A stretch of 64,000 bases of DNA from Flagellimonas aurea (GCF_017313785.1 NZ_JAFLNL010000007.1:186001-250000); one strand, 5' to 3'; positions 37,008 through 47,902 are shown, numbered from the stretch's first letter. Program-made: numbers and translations. The notes: generated from the letters alone by a model not told the origin.

Positions 37008-39305
37008 ATGAGCAAGGAAAAGCAAAGAAGGGAGGCGTTACTGTATCACGCAAAACCACAGCCGGGAAAAATCAAGATTGTACCAACAAAACCATATTCC
37101 ACCCAAAGGGACTTGGCATTGGCCTACTCACCAGGGGTGGCCGAACCTTGTTTGGAAATTGAAAAGAACAAGGATGATGTTTACAAGTACACTGCCAAAG
37201 GGAACATCGTTGCCATAATTTCCAATGGAACGGCTGTATTGGGTCTGGGGGATATTGGACCAGAAGCTTCCAAGCCGGTAATGGAAGGAAAGAGTTTGCT
37301 TTTTAAGATTTTTGCTGATATAGATGGAATCGACATCGAATTGGATACCAAGGATGTTGATCGTTTTATCGAAACGGTAAAGACAATTGCTCCTACATTC
37401 GGAGGTATTAATTTAGAGGATATTAAAGCTCCAGAAGCCTTTGAGATAGAACGAAGATTGAAGGAAGAGTTGGATATCCCGGTAATGCATGATGATCAAC
37501 ACGGTACTGCCATAATTTCTGCTGCCGCTTTGTTGAATGCCCTCGAAATTGCGGAGAAGAAAATTGAAGATGTTAGAATCGTGGTAAGCGGGGCTGGTGC
37601 AGCGGCCGTTTCCTGTACCAAGTTGTACAAGGCATTTGGAGCAAAGGCGGAGAATATCGTAATGCTCGATAGTAAAGGGGTAATACGAAGCGATCGAGAA
37701 AACTTAAGTGTGGAGAAAGCGGAGTTTGCCACTGATAGAAAAATTGATACTTTGGAAGAAGCCATGGTCGATGCTGATGTCTTCATTGGGCTTTCCATAG
37801 CTGATATTGTTTCTCCGGAAATGTTGAGTTCCATGGCTGAAAACCCGATTGTTTTTGCCATGGCCAATCCTAATCCCGAAATCGAGTACGATTTGGCCTG
37901 TAAAACAAGAAAGGATATCATTATGGCGACGGGGCGTTCCGACCATCCTAACCAAGTGAACAATGTACTTGGGTTCCCTTTCATTTTTAGAGGAGCTTTG
38001 GATGTGCGTGCCACTAAAATCAACGAGGAAATGAAGATGGCCGCCGTTAGGGCCTTGGCCGACTTGACCAGGGAACCCGTTCCAGAGCAAGTCAATATAG
38101 CTTACGATGCCACTAGGTTGACTTTTGGTAGAAATTATATCATTCCAAAGCCATTTGACCCTAGATTGATTACCAAAATTCCACCTGCAGTTGCCAAAGC
38201 CGCCATGGATAGTGGAGTGGCCAAATTTCCTATCCAAGATTGGGATAGGTACGAAGAGGAACTGTATCAAAGGTCAGGTAACGACAATAAAGTAGTGAGG
38301 TTGTTGCACAACAGGGCCAAGGTAAATCCAAAGCGTATTGTTTTTGCAGAGGCGGAATTGTTGGATGTGATGAAGGCCGCTCAGATTGTTTACGAAGAAG
38401 GAATAGCAACACCTATTTTGCTCGGAAACAAGGAAATCATAGAACATCTAAAGAAAGAACTTGAATTTGATGCAGAGGTGCCGATTATAGACCCGCGTTC
38501 TGATGAGTTCAGTGAAATGCGTTCCAGATATGCGTTAAAGCTTTGGGAACTCAGAAAAAGAAAAGGTGAGACCAAATATAGTGCCCGTGTAAACATGGGC
38601 AAGCGTAACTATTTTGGTGCTATGATGTTGAAAGAGGGCGATGCCGATGGTATGATTTCTGGTTATTCTAGGGCATACCCCAAAGTATTGCGCCCTGTTT
38701 TTGAAGTATTGGGAAGGGCCAAGAATGTGCAGAATGCGAGTACTGTCAATATAATGATAACCGATAGAGGCCCGTTGTTTTTAGCGGATACCTCCATTAA
38801 TATAAATCCGAATGCCGAGGAGCTTGCCGAGATTGCCCAAATGACGGCAAATGTGGCCAAAACCTTTGGTTTCAACCCAATAATGGCATTGCTATCCTAT
38901 GCGAACTTTGGTTCGTCAAACCATCCGCATGCCAAAAAGGTTAGGGAGGCCGTGAAAATCCTGCACGAAAGAAATCCTGATTTGGTGGTCGATGGTGAAA
39001 TTCAAACCGATTTTGCCCTTGATCCAGAAATGAGCGATAAAAATTTCCCATTCTCCAAAATATCAGGAAAAAAGGTCAACACCTTTGTATTTCCGAACTT
39101 GGAATCTGCAAATATTACTTATAAATTACTGAAAGGTCTTAACAAGGCTGATTCGATTGGACCAATAATGGTCGGATTGACCAAAGCTGCCCATATTTTA
39201 CAGTTGGGTGCCAGTGTGGATGAAATGGTAAATATGGCTGCTGTTGCCGTTATTGATGCCCAAGAACGGGAGAAAAGAAGAAAAGCTAGAATGCAAGGAG
39301 AATAG
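37008..39305 (+). CDS. maeB: NADP-dependent malic enzyme with phosphotransacetylase-like domain
   Basis: A 765-residue enzyme that decarboxylates malate to pyruvate, producing NADPH. The malic N-terminal domain covers about residues 20-150 (AYSPGVAEPC and VMHDDQHGTAI), the NAD(P)-binding domain about 160-390 (VVSGAGAAAVSC), and the phosphotransacetylase-like domain about 425-760 (AEAELLDVMKAAQIV, then DGMISGYSR), which in MaeB enzymes has a regulatory rather than catalytic role. Length and order are typical of the MaeB class. It is followed after 20 bases by ruvA and then sprA, probably as one transcript. Confidence 0.96.
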   Translation: MSKEKQRREALLYHAKPQPGKIKIVPTKPYSTQRDLALAYSPGVAEPCLEIEKNKDDVYKYTAKGNIVAIISNGTAVLGLGDIGPEASKPVMEGKSLLFKIFADIDGIDIELDTKDVDRFIETVKTIAPTFGGINLEDIKAPEAFEIERRLKEELDIPVMHDDQHGTAIISAAALLNALEIAEKKIEDVRIVVSGAGAAAVSCTKLYKAFGAKAENIVMLDSKGVIRSDRENLSVEKAEFATDRKIDTLEEAMVDADVFIGLSIADIVSPEMLSSMAENPIVFAMANPNPEIEYDLACKTRKDIIMATGRSDHPNQVNNVLGFPFIFRGALDVRATKINEEMKMAAVRALADLTREPVPEQVNIAYDATRLTFGRNYIIPKPFDPRLITKIPPAVAKAAMDSGVAKFPIQDWDRYEEELYQRSGNDNKVVRLLHNRAKVNPKRIVFAEAELLDVMKAAQIVYEEGIATPILLGNKEIIEHLKKELEFDAEVPIIDPRSDEFSEMRSRYALKLWELRKRKGETKYSARVNMGKRNYFGAMMLKEGDADGMISGYSRAYPKVLRPVFEVLGRAKNVQNASTVNIMITDRGPLFLADTSININPNAEELAEIAQMTANVAKTFGFNPIMALLSYANFGSSNHPHAKKVREAVKILHERNPDLVVDGEIQTDFALDPEMSDKNFPFSKISGKKVNTFVFPNLESANITYKLLKGLNKADSIGPIMVGLTKAAHILQLGASVDEMVNMAAVAVIDAQEREKRRKARMQGE

Positions 39306-39325
39306 TCCCTATAAAACCAGATAGC

Positions 39326-39907
39326 ATGATTACCCATTTAAGAGGAAAACTGGTCGAAAAAAATCCAACTTACGCCATTGTGGAATGTGCTGGGGTGGGC
39401 TATTTTTTGAATATTTCTTTGCACACTTTTTCCTTGCTAACCGATGAGGAAAATATATTTATTTATACGGACTTATTAGTAAAGGAAGATTCCCATACCC
39501 TGTTCGGTTTTGCAGAGCGTGCAGAGCGCGAAGTCTTCCGTTTATTGATATCAGTTTCAGGGGTCGGGGCCAGTACCGCACGTACCATGTTGTCCTCTTT
39601 GTCACCGGCCGATGTCAGGGATGCCATAGCCAATGGCGATGTGCCCACAATCCAGTCTGTAAAAGGGATTGGGGCCAAAACTGCCCAACGCGTAATTTTG
39701 GATTTAAAGGACAAGATTTTAAAAGTCTACGACATAGGCAAAGTTTCACAACAATCAAACAATACAAATAAAGAAGAAGCGTTATCTGCATTAGAGGTTC
39801 TTGGTTTTACCAGAAAGCAATCTGAAAAGGTGGTCGACAAGGTACTTTCCCAAGATACTTCGTTAAGCGTAGAGAACATTATAAAACAGGCGCTGAAAAA
39901 TTTGTAA
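39326..39907 (+). CDS. ruvA: Holliday junction DNA helicase subunit RuvA
   Basis: A 193-residue junction-binding protein. The N-terminal OB fold contains GYFLNISLHTFSLL, and two helix-hairpin-helix motifs follow in the middle (LLISVSGVGASTARTML and IQSVKGIGAKTAQRVILDLK). The C-terminal helical domain that contacts RuvB comprises about residues 145-193 (ALSALEVLGFTRKQSEKV). It starts at ATG 39326, 20 bases after maeB, and the TTG start of sprA follows only 5 bases after its stop, so the three genes are probably cotranscribed. Confidence 0.96.
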   Translation: MITHLRGKLVEKNPTYAIVECAGVGYFLNISLHTFSLLTDEENIFIYTDLLVKEDSHTLFGFAERAEREVFRLLISVSGVGASTARTMLSSLSPADVRDAIANGDVPTIQSVKGIGAKTAQRVILDLKDKILKVYDIGKVSQQSNNTNKEEALSALEVLGFTRKQSEKVVDKVLSQDTSLSVENIIKQALKNL

Positions 39908-39912
39908 CTAGT

Positions 39913-42900
39913 TTGAAAAAAGGGGCAAAACCAATACTTAAACCAACACGTTTTAAGTACACCTTCTTTATTGTTTGTTTGCTGTCCATATCCAACCTAT
40001 TGGCGCAGGAAACCAACGAACAGGCACAGGACTCAGTGAAAACGGGCGCTGAGCTTGGTCGTCTTATTATGCAAAATCCCGACAGCATTGTTGCAAAATA
40101 TACCTACGATCCCAAAACAAATACATACGTCTATACCGAGAGCATTGGCGATTTCAATGTCAATTACCCTATAATCCTTACTCCTGAACAATACTACGAT
40201 CTTGTGGAAAAGGAGCAGATGAAGCTCTATTTTAAACAAAAGGGAGACGCCTATGCTGGAAAAAAGGCTGGAAGCGAAGAAGCGAGACGAAATCTTTTGC
40301 CCAACTTTTATGTGAACAGTAACTTTTTTGAGACCATTTTTGGGGGAAATACCATTGAGGTAATACCACAAGGGTCGGTGGCCATGGATTTGGGCGTATT
40401 GTGGCAGAAGAATGATAACCCTGCATTATCGCCCAGAAACCGTACCAATCTGTCTTTTGATTTTGATCAGCGTATCAGTTTAAGTTTACTGGGAAAAGTT
40501 GGCGAGAGGCTTCAGGTTACCGCAAATTACGATACCGAGGCAACTTTCGATTTCCAGAATTTGGTCAAGTTGGATTATACGCCCACCGAAGATGATATCC
40601 TTCAAAAAATTGAAGTGGGTAATGTCAGCATGCCCCTAAACAGTTCCTTGATCACCGGTGCACAGAGTTTATTCGGTGTAAAAACACAACTTCAATTTGG
40701 AAAAACCACAGTCACCGCTGTGTTTTCCGAGCAGCGTTCCCAAAACAATACCGTGGTTGCCCAAGGTGGTGGAACGGTAAATGAATTTTCGCTTACGGCC
40801 TTGGATTATGATGAGGATAGACATTTTTTCTTGGCACATTATTTCCGTGACAACTATGACCGTGCTTTGCAGTTTTATCCATTCATACAGACCCAGGTAC
40901 AGATTACCCGTTTGGAGGTGTGGGTGACCAACCGAAACCAACAAACACAAAACGTAAGAAACGTGGTGGCCATCCAGGATTTAGGAGAGGCCATTTCAGA
41001 TAATACCCGCATTGGTGTGAACAATGGTGATCCCGCAGGATTTTTTAATCCTCAGGCAGTGGCAACAGGACTTCCACAGAACGGGGCTAACGACTATGAT
41101 CCCAATCAAATTGGGAGTGGGGCACTAACACCGGCTATTCGTGATATTGCAACGGTGGAATCCGGATTTAATATCCCTGGCTATACCGTAAACCAAGGAT
41201 TTGATTATGCGATTTTGGAAAACGCCAGAAAACTGGAACCTGGCAGGGATTACGAGTTCGATTCCCAATTGGGTTACATTTCTTTGAGCCAGAGTTTGAG
41301 TAATGATGAGGTGCTAGGGGTTGCTTTCCAGTATACCTTTAATGGGCAGGTCTATCAAGTTGGGGAATTTGCCAACGGAGGTGTGGATGCGACCACGATT
41401 CCACCAAATTCTAACTTGATTGAGAACAATTCATTGGTCTTGAAACTATTGAAAAGTAACATCACCAATGTACAGGACCCTATTTGGGATTTGATGATGA
41501 AAAACATCTATTCCACTGGAGCTTATCAATTGAGTCAAGAAGATTTTAAACTCAATATCCTCTATTCCGACCCTACGCCCAGAAACTACATTACCCCGGT
41601 CGACCCGAACGCTGGTTGGCCAACTGGTCTGCAAGATCAAGTGCTTTTAAATGTGTTCAATCTGGACCGTTTGAACACTTATAATGATGTGCAACCGGGA
41701 GGAGATGGTTTTTTTGATTATGTCGAAGGTATAACGGTCGATTCGCAATCAGGACGGATTATTTTTACAAAGGTCGAGCCATTCGGGGAATACCTTTTCG
41801 AATTACTAGGGGGAGGCGTCTATGATGTGGACAACGATCAGGGCTATAATCCCAACCAACAGCGTTACGTGTTCCGAAACATGTACGCCAAGACCAAGGC
41901 AGCTTCCTTACAAGATGCCGAAAAAAACAGATTTCAAATAAAAGGAAAATATACTTCGCAATCCAATAACGGTATTCCAATTGGAGCTTTCAATGTGCCT
42001 CAAGGTTCGGTTACCGTAACTGCAGGAGGTCGCCAGTTGCAAGAAGGGATTGATTATACTGTAAATTATCAAGCCGGTACGGTGCAGCTTCTCGACCCAA
42101 GTTTGGAAGCCTCCAATACGCCTATCAATATTTCGGTGGAGAACAATGCGGTGTTTGGTCAGCAGACCAGACGTTTTGCAGGGGTGAACGTGGAACATAA
42201 ATTCAACGAAAAGTTTCTTTTAGGGGGAACCTTTCTCAACTTGAACGAGCGTCCCTTGACACAAAAATCAAACTACGGAATCGAGCCCGTGAACAATACC
42301 ATTTTTGGACTGAACGGAAATTTCAGTACCGAAATTCCGTTCCTGACGAGATTGGCCAATAAGTTGCCAAATATTGATACGGATGTGCCTTCCAATCTTT
42401 CTGTAAGGGGAGAGGTGGCATTTTTAAGGCCCAATTCGCCAAAAAATGCGGATTTTCAAGGCGAGACCACTACCTATCTGGATGATTTTGAAGGAGCACA
42501 GGCCTTGATTGATATTCGCTCATCGCTAGGGTGGACATTGGCGAGCCCGCCAGTAGAGTTTTTGAATGATAGAACGGGAATAGATGTAGGTTACGAACGT
42601 GCTAAAATGGCATGGTACACCATCGATCCTATTTTTTATACCAACCAAAGACCATCTGGATTGTCGGACAATGATATCTCGTTGAACTCTACCCGTAGGG
42701 TTTTTATTGATGAGGTATTTACCGAAACCGATATTGCGCAAGGGCAGACCCAAGTACAAAGTACTTTGGACATTGTTTACTATCCCAATCAAAAAGGGCC
42801 ATACAATGCCAATCCAAGTTTTGAAACCGAAACCCCGGATGCCAAATGGGGCGGAATCATGAGACCGTTGAGCAGTACCAACTTTGAGCAATCCAATGTG

Positions 42901-45900
42901 GAATTTGTCCAATTTTGGGTGTTGGATCCTTATGTTGATGGTGAAACCGTTGATGGCAATGCGGGGGAACTGGTGCTCAACCTGGGAAATATTTCCGAAG
43001 ATATTTTAAAGGATGGTCGAAAGCAATACGAAAACGGATTGCCTGCCAGCACCAATAATGAGATCCCGAGAGAGACCATTTGGGGCCAAGTACCTTCTAC
43101 GCAGTCGTTGGTTTACGCATTTGATGCCGATGAGGCCAATAGGTCGGCACAAGACCTTGGTCTGGACGGTTACGACGATGCAGAAGAAGCTACAATCTAT
43201 AATGGTCCTGCGGAAGATCCCGCCTTAGATAACTATCAGTATTATTTGAACCGCGAAGGAGGAATCTTGGAGCGCTATTTGGATTTTAACAATACGCAGG
43301 GAAACTCCCCGGTTACCGTTACAAATACCAATAGGGGGTCCACCACTTTGCCGGATGTAGAGGATATTGATAGGGATTTGACCATGAATACGGTGAACAG
43401 CTATTACGAATACCGAATCCAGATAAAGCCAAATACAACTATCGATGATCAATACGTAACGGATATCCGTGAAGGACAGACACCTACGTTGCCCAATGGA
43501 ACGCAGTTGAACCGTAGATGGATTCAGTATAAAATTCCACTGAGCGATTTTACCGATGCAGTGGGCGGAATTTCGGATTTTAGGTCCATTAGCTTTATGC
43601 GGATGTACCTTACCGGGTTTTCGGATGATGTGGTTCTTCGTTTTGCTACCTTGGATTTGGTACGCGGGGATTGGAGGACCTATACCAATTCGCTACAGCC
43701 CACTGTGGACAATGATCCTACGGATGATGCTACCGTGACTGACGTAAATACCGTAAATATTGAAGAAAACTACGGAAGACAGCCCATACCATATGTATTG
43801 CCACCGGGAGTTTTTAGGGAGCAGTTGAACAATAACAATACAATAATTCGCCAGAATGAGCAGTCTTTGTCCTTTGTGGTGGAAAACCTGGAGTCTCAGG
43901 ATTCCCGAGGCGTATTTAAAAATGTGAATGTGGATGTGCGTCAGTACGAACGTTTGAAAATGTTCATGCACGCCGAAAAAATATTCAATGCCGATTATTC
44001 GGACAGTGATACGCCTCTGGTCGGTTTCTTGAGAATCGGCACGGATTTCTCCGAAAACTTTTATCAGATAGAATTACCACTTCAATTTACCTCTTTCGGG
44101 GCATCAACTGCGGAAGAGATTTGGCCGGATGTCAACGAAATAGATGTAGCGTTGAGGGATTTGAACAAGGTAAAATCAAAAGGGATATCCGATCAGACCC
44201 TTGACGAGATCAACTACTACGAAATAGTGGATGGCGAGGCTGTTTTGGTAGATGAGTTCGCTCCACGAACTTTGGGAAGGGTCCGGATTGGAATCAGGGG
44301 TAACCCATCCTTGGGTAGTATCCGTGGTATGATGGTCGGTATCAAAAACATCGATGATATTCCTGCACGGGGAGAAGTTTGGTTCAACGAGCTTCGTTTG
44401 GCAGGATTGGAAAATAATGGAGGTTGGGCCGCCACGGCTGCCCTGGACGCCAACATGGCGGATTTTGCGAACGTAACCGCAACCGGAAGTAGAAGTACAT
44501 CTGGTTTTGGGTCCATAGACCAGTCACCTACAGAACGAGCTTTGGAAGATGCTATTTCTTATGACGTAGTGACAAATGTAAACGTAGGCCAGTTATTTCC
44601 AAAGAAATGGAACTTACAATTGCCGTTTAACTACGGGATATCGGAAACATTGATCACCCCGGAGTTCGACCCGGTTTATGATGACTTGAGGCTGGATGAC
44701 AGGATTGCGGCAGCTTCAACACAAGAAGAAGCGGAAACCATTCAGGAGCAGGCGGAAGATTATACTAAACGTACCAGTATCAATTTGATCGGGGTCAGAA
44801 AAAATAGGGGAGAGGAAGCCGAGGAAAATTTCTTCGATGTAGAAAACTTCACCTTCAATTATTCCTATAACGAAACCGACCATAGGGATTTTGAGGTAGC
44901 GGAACTACGGGATCAAAACGTTTCGACTGGATTTGTCTACAATCATAATTTTAAACCGGCTCCCGTGGCGCCGTTCGCCAAAAAGGATTCCATGCTCACC
45001 GGTAAATATTGGCAATGGCTCAAGGATTTGAACTTTAATGCCCTGCCCACAAGCTTGTCGGTGAATGCCAACTATAACCGCTCCTTTAATCAACAAAGGT
45101 ATCGTGATGTGTTGGAGCCGGGAGTGGATGCGCTCCAGTTGCCATTGCTTCAACAGCGTAACTACCTGTTCAATTGGCAATATGCACTCAACTATAGTTT
45201 GTCAAAATCATTACGACTAAACCTTACTGCTTCCAACAACAATATTGTCCGTAATTATTTTAATGTGGACGATGATCGGGATTCGGGAATCAATCAGGCA
45301 CTTGATTTATGGGACGGCTTCTTTGATATAGGAGAGCCCAACCGACATGCACAGCAAATGCAATTGAACTATGAGCTGCCGCTTAGCAAGATTCCATTTC
45401 TGAATTTTATAAACGCCCAGTACACTTATACCAGTAATTTTGATTGGCAACGAGGTGGCGATGCACTTATCGAGGTTGCTGGGGAGAACATCAATACCGT
45501 TCAGAATGCCAGCACCCATAATTTGACGGCCAATATGAGCATGCAACGTTTTTATGACTTTTTGGGTCTGAGGAAACGTGACGGAAAAGTAACAGCGAAC
45601 CAAGCGGCGATAAGAAGGGACAAAGCAGGAAACCCCGCTAATGGTGAAGAAGCAGAAGGACCACGAAAAACCAGTAAGGGCTTCAATACCTTGGTAGATA
45701 TTGTAACCATGGTGAAACGGGTGAACGTGAATTATAGCGAGAACCGAGGAACGGTGTTGCCGGGTTATACACAATCCATCGGGTTTATCGGAACCTCCCG
45801 ACCAACATTGGGATTTGTCTTTGGAAGTCAGTCCGATGTAAGGTTCGAGGCGGCGCGTAGAGGGTGGTTGACGGATTATCCAGAGTACAGCAACCAATTC

Positions 45901-47016
45901 ATGCAAAACACCAACAGGCAGTTGAATGTGACCGCTACGGCCCAGCCAACACAAGATTTGACAATCGACCTAACGGCAGATAGAAATTTCATGAGCTCTT
46001 CCCAAGAGACCTACAGTCCTGAGGATTGGGCAAATGGACAGCCTGGATTGATCAACGAAATGGGGAACTTTAGCATTTCCACCGTAATGATCGGAACCGT
46101 ATTTAGTAAAAGTGATGAATTTGATTCGGAAACTTTTGAGCAGTTCAAACAAAATAGGATAACCATTGCCAACCGGTTGGTGACGGACAGAGGTGAAAAC
46201 CCGGGGCAATTGGATGAGGATGGATTCCCAGAGCGCTACGGCAAAACACAACAGGATGTGCTGCTTCCGGCATTCTTTGCTGCCTACACTGGGCAAGATG
46301 CTGAGCGTGTGAACATGGATGCATTCCGGGAAATTCCTATTCCCAACTGGAATATTAAATATACTGGTTTAATGAAAAACCGATGGTTCAAAAAGAAATT
46401 CAAACGATTCTCATTGAGCCATGGCTATCGTGCTGCTTACAGTGTGAACTCCTTCCAGACCAATTTGGAGCGCCAGAACACTTCTATCGACTCAGAGACG
46501 GGTGATTGGCTTCCCAAAACATTGATCAATAATGTGGTGCTTACGGATGAGTTCAATCCGCTGATGCGTGTGGATTTTGAGATGCAAAATTCGTTCAGCT
46601 TCTTGGCCGAGATGAGGACTAGTAGGACTTTGTCGCTAAGTTTTGATAATAATCTTTTGACGGAAATCAATGGAAACGAATATACACTTGGTCTTGGTTA
46701 CCGCTTCAAGGATGTAAAGTTTGTGACCAATATTGGCGGTGAGAAAACACGTTTAAAAGGAGACCTGAACCTAAAGGCGGACCTTTCACTCCGTGATAAT
46801 ATTACCATCATACGTAATTTGGATATCAATAATAACCAGATTACTTCGGGTCAACGATTGATGTCCATAAAATTTACTGCGGATTACGCTCTTAGCAAAA
46901 GTTTGAACGCGTTGTTCTTCTACGATCATTCCTTTTCAGAGTTTGCGGTATCCACTGCATTTCCGCAGACTACCATCAATACCGGCTTTACGTTGCGATA
47001 CAACTTCGGAAACTAG
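39913..47016 (+). CDS. sprA: SprA, outer-membrane translocon of the type IX secretion system
   Basis: A 2367-residue protein, the very large outer-membrane beta-barrel through which type IX substrates and gliding adhesins leave the cell. The signal peptide covers about residues 1-31 (ending SNLLAQ) and begins at a TTG codon; no in-frame ATG precedes the mature part, and the next Met is too far in. The N-terminal region contains VYTESIGDFNVNYP and repeated aromatic, Asn-rich strands. Many alternating-strand segments typical of a giant barrel run to the end, which closes with INTGFTLRYNFGN as expected for an outer-membrane barrel. Size and neighbours (ruvA before, gcvH after) match other Flavobacteriia. 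There is no visible terminator between it and gcvH. Confidence 0.96.
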   Translation: MKKGAKPILKPTRFKYTFFIVCLLSISNLLAQETNEQAQDSVKTGAELGRLIMQNPDSIVAKYTYDPKTNTYVYTESIGDFNVNYPIILTPEQYYDLVEKEQMKLYFKQKGDAYAGKKAGSEEARRNLLPNFYVNSNFFETIFGGNTIEVIPQGSVAMDLGVLWQKNDNPALSPRNRTNLSFDFDQRISLSLLGKVGERLQVTANYDTEATFDFQNLVKLDYTPTEDDILQKIEVGNVSMPLNSSLITGAQSLFGVKTQLQFGKTTVTAVFSEQRSQNNTVVAQGGGTVNEFSLTALDYDEDRHFFLAHYFRDNYDRALQFYPFIQTQVQITRLEVWVTNRNQQTQNVRNVVAIQDLGEAISDNTRIGVNNGDPAGFFNPQAVATGLPQNGANDYDPNQIGSGALTPAIRDIATVESGFNIPGYTVNQGFDYAILENARKLEPGRDYEFDSQLGYISLSQSLSNDEVLGVAFQYTFNGQVYQVGEFANGGVDATTIPPNSNLIENNSLVLKLLKSNITNVQDPIWDLMMKNIYSTGAYQLSQEDFKLNILYSDPTPRNYITPVDPNAGWPTGLQDQVLLNVFNLDRLNTYNDVQPGGDGFFDYVEGITVDSQSGRIIFTKVEPFGEYLFELLGGGVYDVDNDQGYNPNQQRYVFRNMYAKTKAASLQDAEKNRFQIKGKYTSQSNNGIPIGAFNVPQGSVTVTAGGRQLQEGIDYTVNYQAGTVQLLDPSLEASNTPINISVENNAVFGQQTRRFAGVNVEHKFNEKFLLGGTFLNLNERPLTQKSNYGIEPVNNTIFGLNGNFSTEIPFLTRLANKLPNIDTDVPSNLSVRGEVAFLRPNSPKNADFQGETTTYLDDFEGAQALIDIRSSLGWTLASPPVEFLNDRTGIDVGYERAKMAWYTIDPIFYTNQRPSGLSDNDISLNSTRRVFIDEVFTETDIAQGQTQVQSTLDIVYYPNQKGPYNANPSFETETPDAKWGGIMRPLSSTNFEQSNVEFVQFWVLDPYVDGETVDGNAGELVLNLGNISEDILKDGRKQYENGLPASTNNEIPRETIWGQVPSTQSLVYAFDADEANRSAQDLGLDGYDDAEEATIYNGPAEDPALDNYQYYLNREGGILERYLDFNNTQGNSPVTVTNTNRGSTTLPDVEDIDRDLTMNTVNSYYEYRIQIKPNTTIDDQYVTDIREGQTPTLPNGTQLNRRWIQYKIPLSDFTDAVGGISDFRSISFMRMYLTGFSDDVVLRFATLDLVRGDWRTYTNSLQPTVDNDPTDDATVTDVNTVNIEENYGRQPIPYVLPPGVFREQLNNNNTIIRQNEQSLSFVVENLESQDSRGVFKNVNVDVRQYERLKMFMHAEKIFNADYSDSDTPLVGFLRIGTDFSENFYQIELPLQFTSFGASTAEEIWPDVNEIDVALRDLNKVKSKGISDQTLDEINYYEIVDGEAVLVDEFAPRTLGRVRIGIRGNPSLGSIRGMMVGIKNIDDIPARGEVWFNELRLAGLENNGGWAATAALDANMADFANVTATGSRSTSGFGSIDQSPTERALEDAISYDVVTNVNVGQLFPKKWNLQLPFNYGISETLITPEFDPVYDDLRLDDRIAAASTQEEAETIQEQAEDYTKRTSINLIGVRKNRGEEAEENFFDVENFTFNYSYNETDHRDFEVAELRDQNVSTGFVYNHNFKPAPVAPFAKKDSMLTGKYWQWLKDLNFNALPTSLSVNANYNRSFNQQRYRDVLEPGVDALQLPLLQQRNYLFNWQYALNYSLSKSLRLNLTASNNNIVRNYFNVDDDRDSGINQALDLWDGFFDIGEPNRHAQQMQLNYELPLSKIPFLNFINAQYTYTSNFDWQRGGDALIEVAGENINTVQNASTHNLTANMSMQRFYDFLGLRKRDGKVTANQAAIRRDKAGNPANGEEAEGPRKTSKGFNTLVDIVTMVKRVNVNYSENRGTVLPGYTQSIGFIGTSRPTLGFVFGSQSDVRFEAARRGWLTDYPEYSNQFMQNTNRQLNVTATAQPTQDLTIDLTADRNFMSSSQETYSPEDWANGQPGLINEMGNFSISTVMIGTVFSKSDEFDSETFEQFKQNRITIANRLVTDRGENPGQLDEDGFPERYGKTQQDVLLPAFFAAYTGQDAERVNMDAFREIPIPNWNIKYTGLMKNRWFKKKFKRFSLSHGYRAAYSVNSFQTNLERQNTSIDSETGDWLPKTLINNVVLTDEFNPLMRVDFEMQNSFSFLAEMRTSRTLSLSFDNNLLTEINGNEYTLGLGYRFKDVKFVTNIGGEKTRLKGDLNLKADLSLRDNITIIRNLDINNNQITSGQRLMSIKFTADYALSKSLNALFFYDHSFSEFAVSTAFPQTTINTGFTLRYNFGN

Positions 47017-47061
47017 AAAACACCCTATATTTATTTAGGTATCATTTTGTCGCAAAGTTTC

Positions 47062-47093
47062 TTTGAAAAGCTTTCCGCAATCTGTTACATTTG
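47062..47093 (+). promoter_or_regulatory. Promoter of gcvH-VanZ
   Basis: TTTG (47062-47065), 20 bp, then TACATTTG (47086-47093): a full Bacteroidota promoter. It lies inside the longer reading frame that would start at 47047 and so supports the start at 47122. Confidence 0.75.
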
Positions 47094-47121
47094 CCCATCG
47101 ACTAATTCAAATACATTAGCA

Positions 47122-47502
47122 ATGAACATACCATCAGAATTAAAGTACACAAAGGACCATGAGTGGGTCAAGATAGATGGAGATATCGCCACCGTGGGAA
47201 TCACGGATTTTGCTCAGAGTGAGCTAGGGGATATCGTTTACGTGGAAGTGGAAACTTTGGATGAGACCTTGGACAAAGAAGAGGTTTTTGGAACAGTTGA
47301 AGCGGTAAAGACCGTTTCGGATTTGTTTTTGCCATTAAGTGGTGAGATCATCGAGTTCAATGAAGCATTGGAAGACGAGCCCGAAAAAGTGAATTCCGAC
47401 CCTTATGGCGATGGCTGGATGGTGAAGATTAAAATAACAGCGCCTTCCGAAGTGGAAGAACTAATGAGTGCCGATGATTACAAGGCATTGATAGGTGCTT
47501 AA
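47122..47502 (+). CDS. gcvH: Glycine cleavage system H protein
   Basis: A 126-residue lipoyl carrier protein of the glycine cleavage complex. [25 protein letters not shown] opens in the normal way (seen as two motifs), and the lipoylated lysine is Lys63 in VEAVKTVSD. The C-terminal part contains [10 protein letters not shown] and a final [13 protein letters not shown] chose ATG 47122 because it gives the family length and because a promoter lies just upstream inside the longer frame. The VanZ start overlaps its last 8 bases, so translation is probably coupled. Other glycine cleavage genes are not in this window. Confidence 0.96.
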   Translation: MNIPSELKYTKDHEWVKIDGDIATVGITDFAQSELGDIVYVEVETLDETLDKEEVFGTVEAVKTVSDLFLPLSGEIIEFNEALEDEPEKVNSDPYGDGWMVKIKITAPSEVEELMSADDYKALIGA

Positions 47503-47902
47503 AAAAAGCATATATACCATATTGTTTATAAGCTGGGTAGTGGTCATCACAATGCTCAGCTTATTTTCTTTCTCGCAAATGGATTTGGATACAGGGGGTC
47601 TTAACATTCCATATGCCGATAAAATCGTTCATTTTACATTTTATTTGGTGTTCGCGTTTGTGGGAAGTTTAAGTTTACGGGAAAGAACCTCTGGAAGCCT
47701 GGGATTGAGAAAAACCTTGATTATTGTTTTAATTTTCGCTATATTATATGGAATGCTGATTGAGGTGCTCCAATATACCCTAACAATGGACCGGATGGCC
47801 GAATTTGCCGATGTTTTGGCAAATACACTGGGAGCATTTGCAGGAATTGGATTGATTCGGTGGTTTTTTTCTAAGAAAAACCCGTTAAAATGGAAATTTT
47901 AA
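47495..47902 (+). CDS. VanZ-family membrane protein
   Basis: A 135-residue protein with four membrane helices (about residues 5-23, 39-56, 69-90 and 105-125), with the VanZ-like elements [19 protein letters not shown] and MLIEVLQ...[17 protein letters not shown]. The family is named from teicoplanin resistance, but in Bacteroidota it is a common small membrane protein of unknown role and should not be read as a resistance gene. Start GTG 47495 lies inside the end of gcvH (8-base overlap). No ATG gives a complete first helix. Confidence 0.8.
   Translation: MLKKSIYTILFISWVVVITMLSLFSFSQMDLDTGGLNIPYADKIVHFTFYLVFAFVGSLSLRERTSGSLGLRKTLIIVLIFAILYGMLIEVLQYTLTMDRMAEFADVLANTLGAFAGIGLIRWFFSKKNPLKWKF

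Noticed and set aside
40669..46670. Antisense frames opposite sprA
   Set aside because: They overlap a single continuous 2367-codon frame with clear barrel features and lack promoter or start signals.
47047..47121. Longer gcvH with 25 extra N-terminal residues
   Set aside because: A full promoter (47062-47093) lies inside this stretch and the family N terminus begins at 47122.
47495..47902. VanZ gene as antibiotic resistance
   Set aside because: Only the general VanZ-like membrane fold is present, without any van cluster genes.
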